Made by a program: the position numbers and the translations under genes | Notes under the pieces: generated by a model | Told to the model about the DNA's origin: nothing | Seen by the model: the letters and a program-made list of their open reading frames with translations, nothing else | Database searches by the model: none | Shown here: positions 38,195 through 46,193 of the stretch, piece after piece | Numbering within the stretch: position 1 is the first letter of the stretch | How the letters are laid out: every line of letters starts with the position of its first letter | Assembly: GCA_019918135.1 (NCBI GenBank) | Contig: WBZZ01006556.1 | Span: 43,501 to 107,500, forward strand | DNA length: 64,000 nucleotides | Source of the DNA: Paulinella micropora | Lineage: Eukaryota; Cercozoa; Imbricatea; Euglyphida; Paulinellidae | Reading direction: 5' to 3'

Positions 38195-40909
38195 CTAAAG
38201 AGAGAGGAGGGGGAGGGGGAGGGGCGGGGCCAAGCCCAGGGCCGGGAGCTCGGACGGCGGCCGCGTAGCCTCCCCCGCAGGAGCGGTCGATTCTAGGAGG
38301 TGATGTTGTATATAAGCGCCGCTGCCGTCTTCTCTGCGCGGGCCCTGCGGGCTGCGGCGCACGACTTCGATTAGTAAGAGGCACGCCCAGCAGACGAAGA
38401 GTGTAACAAGATGTTCAGCCAGGGGCGGGCTATTCACATCGCCCTTGCGCAGGCGCAAAGGGAAGAGTTTTACTATTGTGTACAATGTAGATGACGATGA
38501 CCAGGGTTTAAAAAAGAGATCGCGCAGTGAGGGTGGTACGTGCCTAAACCTAATTTTCTCATTACTGAGGTAAAAGAAGGGGCAACGCAGGGGGCTATCG
38601 TAGTAGCCACCGCTGCGGAAGCCATTCTTGTCCTCCTCGGGCGGCTTGAACTCGAGGTGTAGCACGTAGTGCCACCAACGGCCCAGCTGCCTCACCTGTT
38701 CGGGGAGCTGGGCCACGTCCTTGCCTAGGTCGTCCCAGGATAGCATCCATGCTTTCTCATCGCATAGTAGTAGCTCCCGGTAAGCGGCAAGCCCCCAGCT
38801 GTGGCTGGGCCGCAGCCCCCAGCCGTCCCGGCCCCTCTCCTCATCGGAGCCCAGCGCATAAAAGCAGAGGAACAGAGCCAATGCGTTGGAGAGCCGCAGG
38901 GTCAAGGAGGAGTGAGTCGACGACGCCGCCGGCGCGGTGATCCGGTTGACCAGGTTGCACGTCTGCTGCTCGTCAAAGTCAATGGCCCAGAAGCGCCGCC
39001 GCTTTCGGTCGAAAGTGAAGTTGTATGGCTTGAGGTCGAAGGTGCAGAGCCTGCGCAGGGAATAAAAGAAACGGCTTAGAAAGTCGCACAGCTCTGCCTC
39101 TCGCCAGTCCCGCGCGTCGTTTTCGAGACTGGGTGCCTTATTGAGGTAGTACATCAGAGAACGGCCCACATAGTCGCTCAGGATCACGTAGAAGTCGCCG
39201 GGCCTCCCGCCGTCGCGCCAGGGAGCGGTAGCTCCCTGGCGCGTCTCGAGCGAGTCAGAGTAGCAATACAAGATGGCCCTTACCGGAGGCGCGACCCCCC
39301 CGGCGGCGTACAGATAGCGTTGGTACAGGGCTTGTGCCACTGCCTCTTGCTGTCTGCTCTGGCCGTGCAGCTTTTCTTGAGCCTGATCATCATCATCATC
39401 ATCATATTCGTCGTCTTCCTTGCCAAGGGGCAGCTTCTTGGCAACCAAATCGCTAACAAAGCCCGACAGGGCGCGCCCTGCAGCGGGGCTGCTAACGCCA
39501 CTACCAGAATTTGCAAAGTTAAATCGCCAGATGTCGTCAGCGAGAAGTTCGCCTTTGTTCTTGGCATAGGAATACCATTGCTCGTTTTGCACTAAACAAA
39601 CGGGGGCTCCCTCTGGCCATAAAAAAACACCTGCCTCTGGTGGGTCAGTGCCTCGCCTCCTCCAGAAAAGGCCTGCTGAACTGTTGGTGCTTGAGAGAAC
39701 TCCGTGCCTAGCCTCGTCGTAGCAGCCCACGTGCAGGTCAGGGCCGTGGGGGGTCCACTTAGCTTGCCCAGTAACCTGCAGCCCCGGCAGGAGCTGCTCT
39801 TCGAGTTGGACTGGGTCCGCCAGCCCCGGGGCGCTCATGACGTCCGGTGGAATGGTTTGGCAAGCACCTCCGTCGCGGTCGTCGGAATGGCTCTGTGGTG
39901 CTATTTGAATCGCTGCAGGGAAGCTTGCACGGGCTTCGCGCAGGCAGTCGTCAAAGCACTTACGCAGGGAGCTCCTCACGGGTTGAAGCTCCTCCCACCA
40001 ACTCCGGGCCAGCTGGCACACCGGCTCATGGGCCAGACCATCAAGCTGGCGCGCTAGAGCGGGGCCGCCAGCGCGCCAATAGGCTTCGTCGTCTTGCTGG
40101 GCTAGCAGGTCGAACAAGACCAGCAGGTTAAAGACGCGCGCGCCTCTCTTGGTCAACAGGTCCTCGCCGCGCGTGCCTCGAGCAGCTACCAGTACCTCTT
40201 TGGCGTGCGCGACCCCCGCATGCGACAGCATGTATTGTTGATGTTGCTCGTGCCAGCACAGCGACTCGCGGTTCATTTCCAGTAGCAGCAAGTGCCCCGT
40301 GCCCAGGGCCAGCGAATGAATAAAAGCGTCCAACTCTGGTTGCCGCGGCGTCTGCGCTCTGTCGGCCAACGGCGTCCCCGCCCAGTCTGTCCACAGCCAA
40401 AAGGTCTCTGGCTTTTCCAGCAAGATGCCGCGCACGGCGGGCGCGCAGCCCGTAGCGAGGTGCAGGTAATGGTGCAGCGCAGCCTCCAGCACAACCAAGC
40501 TAGCGCGCTCCTCTAAGCTGCCGGCTCCGGGATCCAGCCGGACAAACGCAAACTTGACGTCGTCTTGGACTGACAATGTACGCACATCCCGCCCGGCCAC
40601 GCCCGAGCCTAGGCTAGCAGCCCAGACCCGCCTCCAAGCCTCTGCGCTCACGCACTGAATCACGACGGTGACGGGGGACGACGTCGGCATGTGGCGGGGT
40701 AGCGAACTTCCGACCACGCTCCCGGCGCTAAGCACACAGCAGTGATCTTTCCATTCGACGTACCACCTGCGCTCTTGCAAACGATTCCATGCCTGCTCGT
40801 GCCTGACGGGCTTCGTGGGGATTCCGCATTTCTTGCACAGCAGCCCGGAGTCTTGTAACACGTACGTTAGAGCAGCAAACCCGCGCGCCGCGCCCCTGCG
40901 TTTGGGCAT
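38195..40909 (-). CDS. Large protein with two kinase-like domains
   Basis: The ATG at 40909 starts MPKRRGAARG (basic) and a C-x2-C pair (LLCKKCG, then DHCC). The product has up to 904 residues. The second half has a recognisable kinase-type active site: FDLKPYNFTFD (about 657-667), then FWAIDFDEQ (about 673-681), matching D-x-K-P-x-N and the metal-binding D. A hinge-like FYVILSDYVGRSLMYYL precedes it. The first half contains a parallel hinge (FWLWTDWAGTPLADRA) but its catalytic loop is degenerate (LLLEMNRESLCWHEQ), so it is probably a pseudokinase. A run of Asp (DEYDDDDDD) separates them. The last 20 residues come from a CT tract and are likely intronic. Confidence 0.6.
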   Translation of the reverse strand: MPKRRGAARGFAALTYVLQDSGLLCKKCGIPTKPVRHEQAWNRLQERRWYVEWKDHCCVLSAGSVVGSSLPRHMPTSSPVTVVIQCVSAEAWRRVWAASLGSGVAGRDVRTLSVQDDVKFAFVRLDPGAGSLEERASLVVLEAALHHYLHLATGCAPAVRGILLEKPETFWLWTDWAGTPLADRAQTPRQPELDAFIHSLALGTGHLLLLEMNRESLCWHEQHQQYMLSHAGVAHAKEVLVAARGTRGEDLLTKRGARVFNLLVLFDLLAQQDDEAYWRAGGPALARQLDGLAHEPVCQLARSWWEELQPVRSSLRKCFDDCLREARASFPAAIQIAPQSHSDDRDGGACQTIPPDVMSAPGLADPVQLEEQLLPGLQVTGQAKWTPHGPDLHVGCYDEARHGVLSSTNSSAGLFWRRRGTDPPEAGVFLWPEGAPVCLVQNEQWYSYAKNKGELLADDIWRFNFANSGSGVSSPAAGRALSGFVSDLVAKKLPLGKEDDEYDDDDDDQAQEKLHGQSRQQEAVAQALYQRYLYAAGGVAPPVRAILYCYSDSLETRQGATAPWRDGGRPGDFYVILSDYVGRSLMYYLNKAPSLENDARDWREAELCDFLSRFFYSLRRLCTFDLKPYNFTFDRKRRRFWAIDFDEQQTCNLVNRITAPAASSTHSSLTLRLSNALALFLCFYALGSDEERGRDGWGLRPSHSWGLAAYRELLLCDEKAWMLSWDDLGKDVAQLPEQVRQLGRWWHYVLHLEFKPPEEDKNGFRSGGYYDSPLRCPFFYLSNEKIRFRHVPPSLRDLFFKPWSSSSTLYTIVKLFPLRLRKGDVNSPPLAEHLVTLFVCWACLLLIEVVRRSPQGPRREDGSGAYIQHHLLESTAPAGEATRPPSELPALGLAPPLPLPLLSL

Positions 40910-41175
40910 ACAAAAAAAAAGAAGAAAAGAGGTACAAGTATTCACTTAGTATTATCAGGTCTCTACTACTATTTGTTGAACTGTTCCAAAAGGATAGCTT
41001 TTCCTTGTGCACAGTTTCTCAGGGCGCCCCACCCACACCCCCACCTCCCCCCCCTCCCAACCTCTCACCCACAACAAAACTCCCCCCCTCCTCCCCCCCT
41101 GCGGGCGGATGCTTGCTGATGGTATATAATCTCTTTTCCTCCTCCCCCCTCCCCACTCTACCTAAGACACAAACA
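40910..41175. promoter_or_regulatory. Divergent promoter with TATA box
   Basis: TATATAA at 41123-41129 lies 47 bases upstream of the ATG of the glycosidase gene and is followed by a CT-rich stretch, a typical eukaryotic core promoter layout. The half nearer the kinase-like gene is AT-rich without an obvious TATA box. Confidence 0.5.
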
Positions 41176-42456
41176 ATGTGGTGCGCCTGGCTCGCCGCCC
41201 CCGGCCTCTTGAGTGACAACGACGGCGGCGCCGTGGCTCGGCTGGGGGGTTTGTTTCACCAGCGCCTAAAAGACCCGCTGTCGGTGCCGGGCTGGACAGG
41301 TTTCTACGGCTGGAACTACGAATCGGCCGTGGTGCTGGAGGCCCTGCGCAACCCCCCGTGGAACGCGGACGCCGATGTAGAGCAGCTCCTGGCCGTTGGA
41401 GCTCTTGCGTTCTTGCAGCCCGGGTGGTGGGTTGCGCAGGGAGCCCCTGTCGCGTTCTGGTTGACACCCGGGGATAGGGTAGGCCTTTTCGGCAGCCTCC
41501 TTCGCGACGTGCCTGGGGCAGAGGATGTCTATTGCTACGCGGTCCGCGGAGTGCGTAGCTGGCGGCGGCACGCGAACTGGACTGGACTGCTAACGCGGCG
41601 CCTCGGGCACAGCCCGAAGATCAAATGTCGCACATGGCTGTGGCTAGACGATGTGTACATGGCCGGCGCAGCGCTTTTAGCCGACTATCCCAACGAGACG
41701 CGGACTATGCTGGCCCAAGCTAGGGAAGCCTTTGTAGACCATGACGGGCTGTGGTGGCACGGGCGCTGCGCGACCTCTTCGGACAACAATGGCGTCAAAT
41801 GGAGCAGGGCCAACGCCTGGGCGCTGCTGGCGCTGGCACGCTATGTAGTGCGCACCAACGACGACCAAGCCAGCGAGTGGCTGAGCCACGACTTGTTGGT
41901 TCTGTCCGGCCACCAACGCCAGAACGGTGCCTTTGGCAACATCGTCAATAACAAAAACAGCCCCGACGAGACCAGCCTGACCAGCGTCTACGTGTACGCA
42001 GTAGCGGTGCTAGAACGTGCACGTCGACAACTCAACTCCGCCGAGGCCGAGCTACACAGCCGGGCTCTGGCCGCATTGCGCTGGTTAAACACACGGCGTA
42101 CGCGTGGCCTCAGGCTAAGCGACAGTTGCCCCGCTACTGGCCTGAGCTCACCAGCGCATTACAACGGGCGCGTGTCCGGCTCGCGGCTGAATGCGGGCCC
42201 CGCAGTCGCCCTGGCGGCCTGGGCGCGTGTAGGCGAGGTGCTGCTGCAAGATTCAAATGCCACGCCCTACGTGCCCGCGTCCTGGTTGTTAGCCCCCGCA
42301 GACCGCTGCGGCCCGCGGCCCAAACTGGTGGCTATTTACATGTTGGTAGCTACGGCAGCTCTGCTTGGCAGCTGCTGCTGCTACTACTGCTGCTCAGCTT
42401 GTGCCCGGAGGCTAAGACAGAGAGCAAAGAAAGGGAAAATAAGAGGAAAAACTTAA
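41176..42456 (+). CDS. GH88/GH105-type unsaturated uronyl hydrolase, membrane-anchored
   Basis: The 426-residue product begins MWCAWLAAPGLLSDNDGG. In-frame codons back to 41005 are upstream of the TATA box and are ignored. The six-hairpin fold signatures are WLDDVYMAGAALLADYP (about residues 155-171), DHDGLWWHGR (about 189-198), KWSRANAWALLAL (family pattern W-x-R-x-N-x-W) and a late DETSLTSVYVYA. In this family the paired aspartates act in hydration of the 4,5-unsaturated uronic acid left by lyases on pectin, ulvan or glycosaminoglycans. A C-terminal hydrophobic helix (LVAIYMLVATAALLGS) with a Cys-rich and basic end would anchor it in a membrane. No clear signal peptide is seen. Confidence 0.7.
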   Translation: MWCAWLAAPGLLSDNDGGAVARLGGLFHQRLKDPLSVPGWTGFYGWNYESAVVLEALRNPPWNADADVEQLLAVGALAFLQPGWWVAQGAPVAFWLTPGDRVGLFGSLLRDVPGAEDVYCYAVRGVRSWRRHANWTGLLTRRLGHSPKIKCRTWLWLDDVYMAGAALLADYPNETRTMLAQAREAFVDHDGLWWHGRCATSSDNNGVKWSRANAWALLALARYVVRTNDDQASEWLSHDLLVLSGHQRQNGAFGNIVNNKNSPDETSLTSVYVYAVAVLERARRQLNSAEAELHSRALAALRWLNTRRTRGLRLSDSCPATGLSSPAHYNGRVSGSRLNAGPAVALAAWARVGEVLLQDSNATPYVPASWLLAPADRCGPRPKLVAIYMLVATAALLGSCCCYYCCSACARRLRQRAKKGKIRGKT

Positions 42457-42627
42457 GAAGGCGCTCTAAAAAAGGAGGAAGTAGGGGGAGGGGGGTGAGG
42501 GAGGCGCCTCCCCCCCACACACTCACCCCGCCCCCTATCTTATAAGCTTCTGGCCCTCTTTCTCTCTCTCTCTCTCTCTCTCTTCACTTTCTTCTCCTCG
42601 CTTACTTAAGAGCAAAACAGAAAATAA
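42457..42627. promoter_or_regulatory. Upstream region of RING gene 1
   Basis: CTTATAAGCTTC near 42538 could be a TATA-like box, followed by a (TC)n tract (about 42557-42582) and the ATG at 42628. A G-rich then C-rich pair near 42483-42515 could form a hairpin at the end of the glycosidase gene. Confidence 0.4.
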
Positions 42628-43314
42628 ATGAACGGCAATATCGATAGCAATGCCGGATGGCGCTCACAGATAAAAACCTCGCCTGCTGCCACCGAAGAGA
42701 CAGCAGGCGCGGCTCGCCACGAGCGCAGGCTTAGCACGTCGCCCTCGGACCCAATACAAGGACCGCCCGCCGCGGGGACGGCCAGCGCCATATTGATTGG
42801 GGCTCGGCCTCCAGTCGAGCCCCCAAGCCAGTCGGACGCCGCTGGAGCGAGAGCCGGTTCTCTCTCTTCTTCTACACCCCCTCGCAACACCGTCGGAGTC
42901 ACCTTTGCGACGGAGCTCGACAGCTACTTGGCATACTCCCACGAAGTCTCCGCGAGAGATATTATGTTTACCTTACATGTGAGCGAAATGCGCCTCACAA
43001 GCCTCCTTGCTAATTTACAAGCAATTGGGGTGGAACCAATCTCAGTGGAGTCGGCCGCTGAGCCCCTCGGCCTGTCGGACCTGATCATAGATCTCTTGCC
43101 CGAACTCGAGGTTACCACCGCCTTCCTTAAGGCCCCGGGGGCGCCCAAGGAATGCCCGATTTGCCTGCAGGATCTCGTCGTGAGGGACAAATTACGGGGC
43201 ATTCCTTGTGCGCATTATCTGCATCGACACTGCCTAGACCATTGGCTCAAAACCAACGGTTCCTGTCCTATTTGTCGCGTTAGGGTCTTCGATGAAAATC
43301 GAATCGACATTTAA
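42628..43314 (+). CDS. RING-H2 E3 ubiquitin ligase, copy 1
   Basis: The product is 228 residues. The first 100 are Ser/Pro-rich and probably disordered. A conserved helical middle (FATELDSYLAYSHE..., LHVSEMRLTSLLANLQAIG) precedes a C-terminal RING-H2 finger (about 176-216): CPIC, then C-A-H-x2-H-x2-C, then CPIC with spacing C-x2-C-x14-C-x-H-x2-H-x2-C-x10-C-x2-C. RING-H2 fingers bind E2 enzymes and transfer ubiquitin. It has no membrane segment. It is a tandem paralogue of the next gene, with high identity in the finger ('DKLRGIPCAHYLHR'). Confidence 0.85.
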   Translation: MNGNIDSNAGWRSQIKTSPAATEETAGAARHERRLSTSPSDPIQGPPAAGTASAILIGARPPVEPPSQSDAAGARAGSLSSSTPPRNTVGVTFATELDSYLAYSHEVSARDIMFTLHVSEMRLTSLLANLQAIGVEPISVESAAEPLGLSDLIIDLLPELEVTTAFLKAPGAPKECPICLQDLVVRDKLRGIPCAHYLHRHCLDHWLKTNGSCPICRVRVFDENRIDI

Positions 43315-43579
43315 TCCAAGCCACAAAGTTAAAGATGAAGTCTATGCAAAAAAAGAATGGAAGTGTGTTTCATTAAAAGCCTGACAAAGCACTTAACACA
43401 TACATTTAGAATACTGACAAGATGGAAAGGGAAGGGGGGGGGACTGCCAAGGAAAAAGAACAAATAAAGGGGAGGGGATAGGGCGTGTAGGAGAGGGGGG
43501 GCGCCCCCCCCCTCCCCTCCATAACCCTTCTTTGCCTACTTAATTTGTCCTAGCTCGCACAAGACAACAAATCAGCAAA
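43315..43579. terminator. 3'-end motif and hairpin between RING genes
   Basis: GTTTCATTAAAAGCCTGACA followed by AAGCACTTAACACATAC (about 43368-43405) is a diverged copy of the common 3'-end motif. A GGGGGGGCGCCCCCCCC hairpin sits near 43495-43512, upstream of the second RING gene. Confidence 0.45.
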
Positions 43580-44251
43580 ATGAGTAGTAGCAATGTTAGT
43601 TCACGTTCCCGGAAAAAGCGTGTAGCTTCCACCGAGCCTACAGACGCGACGCGCCACAAGCGCAGGCAGACCACTCCCCTCTCACCTCCAACGCTTCCTC
43701 CGAGCCCGACTAGCAACAATCTAACTGAAGAGCCCCCCCTGGAGCCCTTGGGCCCCTCCGACAACGCCGGCACGGAAGCAGCCCGCTCTTCCTCTTCCTT
43801 TTCCTCTCCTTTTACAAACCAACTGAACACCGCCGAGACAACCTTTGCAACAGAGCTTGACAATTTTCTAGCACAATCCCACGATGGCTCCTCGCGAAGA
43901 TTTATGTTTTGTGTGAACGTGAGCGAGTTAAGCCTTGCAAGCTTCTTTGATGTTTTACAAGCAAGAGGACTGCAGGAAATCTCAGAAGTTGGGGTCGCAG
44001 AGCCCTCGGGCCTGCCTGCGGCCAGCTTAGATCTCTTGCCCGAGCTAGAAGTTTCAGCCGCCTTTCTGAAAGCCCCGGGGGCGCCCAAGGAGTGCGCTAT
44101 CTGCCTGCAAGAGCTCGTAGCAGGGGACAAACTACGAGGCATCCCTTGCGCGCATTATCTGCATCGAGATTGCCTCGATCGATGGCTCCAGACCAACGGT
44201 TCCTGTCCTGTTTGTCGCGCCGTGGTATCTGACGAGGAAAGTACTGCCTAG
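43580..44251 (+). CDS. RING-H2 E3 ubiquitin ligase, copy 2
   Basis: The 223-residue product is the tandem paralogue of the previous gene. A basic start (SRSRKKRVAST) is followed by a long Ser/Pro-rich segment, the helical middle (FATELDNFLAQSHD..., VNVSELSLASFFDVLQARG) and the RING-H2 finger near the C-terminus (CAIC, CAHYLHRDC, CPVC). The two N-terminal regions have diverged far more than the fingers, which suggests similar E2 use but different targets. Confidence 0.85.
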   Translation: MSSSNVSSRSRKKRVASTEPTDATRHKRRQTTPLSPPTLPPSPTSNNLTEEPPLEPLGPSDNAGTEAARSSSSFSSPFTNQLNTAETTFATELDNFLAQSHDGSSRRFMFCVNVSELSLASFFDVLQARGLQEISEVGVAEPSGLPAASLDLLPELEVSAAFLKAPGAPKECAICLQELVAGDKLRGIPCAHYLHRDCLDRWLQTNGSCPVCRAVVSDEESTA

Positions 44252-44494
44252 CTTGCATGCACAGGCTGGAAGGGAAATTTAAAGCTAACTTTTTTTAAAC
44301 TCTAACTTACGCAAGGAAGAAAAAAAAGTGCTATTTTTGTTTTTTTTTTAAATAGAGACTTCGCCGGTAAAAAAACTGGCTGTGAACAGGAGTTTTTAAT
44401 CCTTCCCCCCGGCCAAGTAAAAGCATTGACACCATTGTTGTTTTCTTTCTTTTAATGATACTAGACAGGGTTTTGCGCCCCTTACCCTTCCCTT
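44252..44494. other. AT-rich gap between convergent genes
   Basis: It contains several T and A runs, for example TTTTTTTTTAAATAGAGAC near 44341, and lies between RING gene 2 and the end of the H3-tail-like gene. No gene is seen. Confidence 0.4.
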
Positions 44495-44884
44495 CTAAGA
44501 AGAGTCGTGATCGTCTTGGCCATGCACAGCCACGGATGTCATTAAAGTTGATTCTGAGTCCTTCTGCCACTGTTCCAATTGAGTTTGGATCTCGTCCATG
44601 TCGTCGGTTCTGTGTAGGTGGCGCATGGACACTTCGTAAGCTGCCAACGCTTGCTTCTCCACCTTTGCCAACTCCTTCTTGAGATGTTCCAAGGCACCAG
44701 GGTGATACCAATAGTTGCCTGTGAGTTTGAGCTCTAGGCTTCCGTTCATGTGGTCGCTACTCACCTTGATTTCAACCTCTGTAGCGGTCTTGCGCTTTTT
44801 GCGCGCGTTTGTGTGCGCGTGCGTTTCTTTTCTGTGCACGTGGCCTCCGGTAGAGGTACGGGCTGTTTGCTTGGTTCGCGCCAT
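44495..44884 (-). CDS. Histone H3 N-tail mimic with non-histone C-terminal domain
   Basis: The 129-residue product starts at the ATG at 44884. After Met the sequence is ARTKQTAR, then T, then STGG: residues 1-8 of histone H3 are identical, Lys9 is Thr, Ser10-Gly13 are identical and Lys14 is His. Arg2, Thr3, Lys4, Gln5 and Arg8, the residues read by WDR5, PHD fingers and other Lys4 readers, are kept. A His/Arg/Lys-rich stretch with NARKKRK (NLS-like) follows. The remainder is a strand-rich segment (VEIKVSSDHMNGSLELKL) and a long helix (EHLKKELAKVEKQALAAYEVSM), which is not a histone fold. The protein probably enters the nucleus and competes with H3 for readers or modifiers. In-frame codons upstream of 44884 come from hairpin DNA. 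It is divergent from the S74 gene. Confidence 0.8.
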   Translation of the reverse strand: MARTKQTARTSTGGHVHRKETHAHTNARKKRKTATEVEIKVSSDHMNGSLELKLTGNYWYHPGALEHLKKELAKVEKQALAAYEVSMRHLHRTDDMDEIQTQLEQWQKDSESTLMTSVAVHGQDDHDSS

Positions 44885-45108
44885 GGTCGTTTCAGTCACA
44901 GCCGAACAGTGAAGCACTCTGGCGCTTTTGTTGCGCCGAGGTGCCCCCAAGGGGGGGGGCACCCCCCCGAAAAAAAAGAGAGGGGGGGGTGCCCCCCCCC
45001 GGCACACTATGCACGTAGAGGGAGGGGGGTGCTCCGCCCTCCTTTCTTGTCTTGACGCAAAAAAAGGGCGAGCCCCACTCCTCTTGTCGTCTATTCTTTG
45101 TAACAGAG
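44885..45108. promoter_or_regulatory. Divergent promoter region with G/C hairpins
   Basis: It separates the H3-tail-like gene and the S74 gene. It includes GGTGCCCCCAAGGGGGGGGG, then GGCACCCCCC, and GGGGGGGTGCCCCCCCC near 44976-45000. It shares its general design with 36136-36262. Its composition is that of the GC-rich flank, so the S74 gene appears to be driven from non-PLV DNA. Confidence 0.5.
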
Positions 45109-45606
45109 ATGTCTGCCAAAGCTTCAGCAAGAGAGCCCCGCCGTTCGGAGCGCATTCCGAGCGGTTTGCTTCATGCTTGGACTACTTCAAACTCTACCAC
45201 TGGGGAGCCTTCTGGTAATTATGTCTATATTCCTCTTAATGGTGATTGGACATACACCTCGGACAGGAGATTAAAATCAGACATTCAAACATTAGACTGC
45301 GGTGATTGTTGCGAGAAATTAATGAAAATAAATTGTTGCTCATATTATTTGAAATCAGACGAAAAGAAAGAAAAAAAGAACCGCGGATTTATTGCGGACG
45401 AAGTAAAAAAAATATTTCCTGAATTTGTATCCGAAAGCGGAATGAAAGCAGACGATGGAGAAGGCAACCTTGAAGGAATAACATACACGAGTTTTATTCC
45501 GATATTAGTTAGTGCTTTTCAACATTTATCCGAGCAAAATAAAAATCTATCCAATGATATAGCAGACTTAAAAAAACAATTAGCAGAAATCCGTAATGCC
45601 CCCTAG
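45109..45606 (+). CDS. Peptidase S74 (intramolecular chaperone) fibre-tip protein, chimeric
   Basis: The 165-residue product begins MSAKASAREPRRSER. From about residue 46 it is an S74 domain: YTSDRRLKSDIQ (the Ser-Asp/Lys catalytic start), then LMKINCCSYYLK, RGFIADEVKKIFPEFV, GITYTSFIPILVSAFQHLSEQ and a C-terminal coiled coil (LSNDIADLKKQLAEI). In phages and PLVs this domain trimerises a fibre and then cuts itself off. The first 25 or so codons have the GC content of the left flank and the rest is AT-rich, so the boundary of the PLV lies inside the gene (about 45175-45230). No long fibre shaft is present, so the fibre part was probably lost or replaced at integration. The last codons overlap the next start. 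Confidence 0.75.
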   Translation: MSAKASAREPRRSERIPSGLLHAWTTSNSTTGEPSGNYVYIPLNGDWTYTSDRRLKSDIQTLDCGDCCEKLMKINCCSYYLKSDEKKEKKNRGFIADEVKKIFPEFVSESGMKADDGEGNLEGITYTSFIPILVSAFQHLSEQNKNLSNDIADLKKQLAEIRNAP

Positions 45607-45937
45607 ATTACACCCACCGCCAGTCATAGAGTTAGCAGATGGCGAGATGACACCAGAGTTGAAGAGCCGTGTTTTGGATATTTCATTAAAGAATGAAGAA
45701 AAAAAAATTGACCACGAATACGAGGACAGCTGGGATTGCTGTTTGACAAAGCGAAAAACCGACAGTCGTCTTATTAAATACTTATTTCAAATGGGTATCA
45801 TTATCGCCATCATCACCCTTTGTATCGTGAGGCTGTCTGAAAAGAACTTGCCGTGCGAGGTTGCGAACACTTATGTAGGTATTTTAACACTACTTATAGG
45901 CATCTGCCTTCCTTCGCCTTCTTCGTCCAAAAAGTAA
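45596..45937 (+). CDS. PLV membrane protein
   Basis: The 113-residue product overlaps the S74 gene by 11 bases in another frame, as in compact viral gene blocks. Residues 18-60 are charged ('LKSRVLDISLKNEEKKIDHEYEDSWDCC' in part). Two hydrophobic helices follow: YLFQMGIIIAIITLCIV and YVGILTLLIGICL. Small two-helix proteins next to capsid genes are common in PLVs and may be minor virion or lysis proteins. Function is inferred from position only. Confidence 0.65.
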   Translation: MPPRLHPPPVIELADGEMTPELKSRVLDISLKNEEKKIDHEYEDSWDCCLTKRKTDSRLIKYLFQMGIIIAIITLCIVRLSEKNLPCEVANTYVGILTLLIGICLPSPSSSKK

Positions 45938-45968
45938 ATTAAAAAAATAAAATGAATGATATATACAA

Positions 45969-46193
45969 ATGAAGTATTGTCAATCTTGTAAATTATTTTA
46001 TCCGCCTATATTCTTTATAAGCAAAAAATGGAAATTGTGTAAGGAGTGTGATACCTGCCGCAAAAAAAAGAATGTTAATAATGTAGTATGTGTTCATATG
46101 AATAAGCAGAAATATTGTTTGTTGTGTATAACGGCAGAAAATAAACCAGAAAAAATAAATTACTCTGAACCGTGGGCGGAGTGGTTGGATTAA
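45969..46193 (+). CDS. Small cysteine-rich (zinc-binding) PLV protein
   Basis: The 74-residue product begins MKYCQSCKLFYPP and continues with C-x2-C pairs: CQSC, CKECDTC and CLLC. It ends in acidic and aromatic residues. The pattern suggests a zinc ribbon, possibly DNA- or RNA-binding. Its stop overlaps the stop of the convergent next gene. No family was recognised. Confidence 0.6.
   Translation: MKYCQSCKLFYPPIFFISKKWKLCKECDTCRKKKNVNNVVCVHMNKQKYCLLCITAENKPEKINYSEPWAEWLD

Noticed and set aside
44331-44711. 126-codon minus-strand frame overlapping the H3-tail-like gene
   Set aside because: It has no recognisable features and runs antisense-like through AT-rich DNA; the overlapping 129-residue frame has the histone-tail start and coherent domains.
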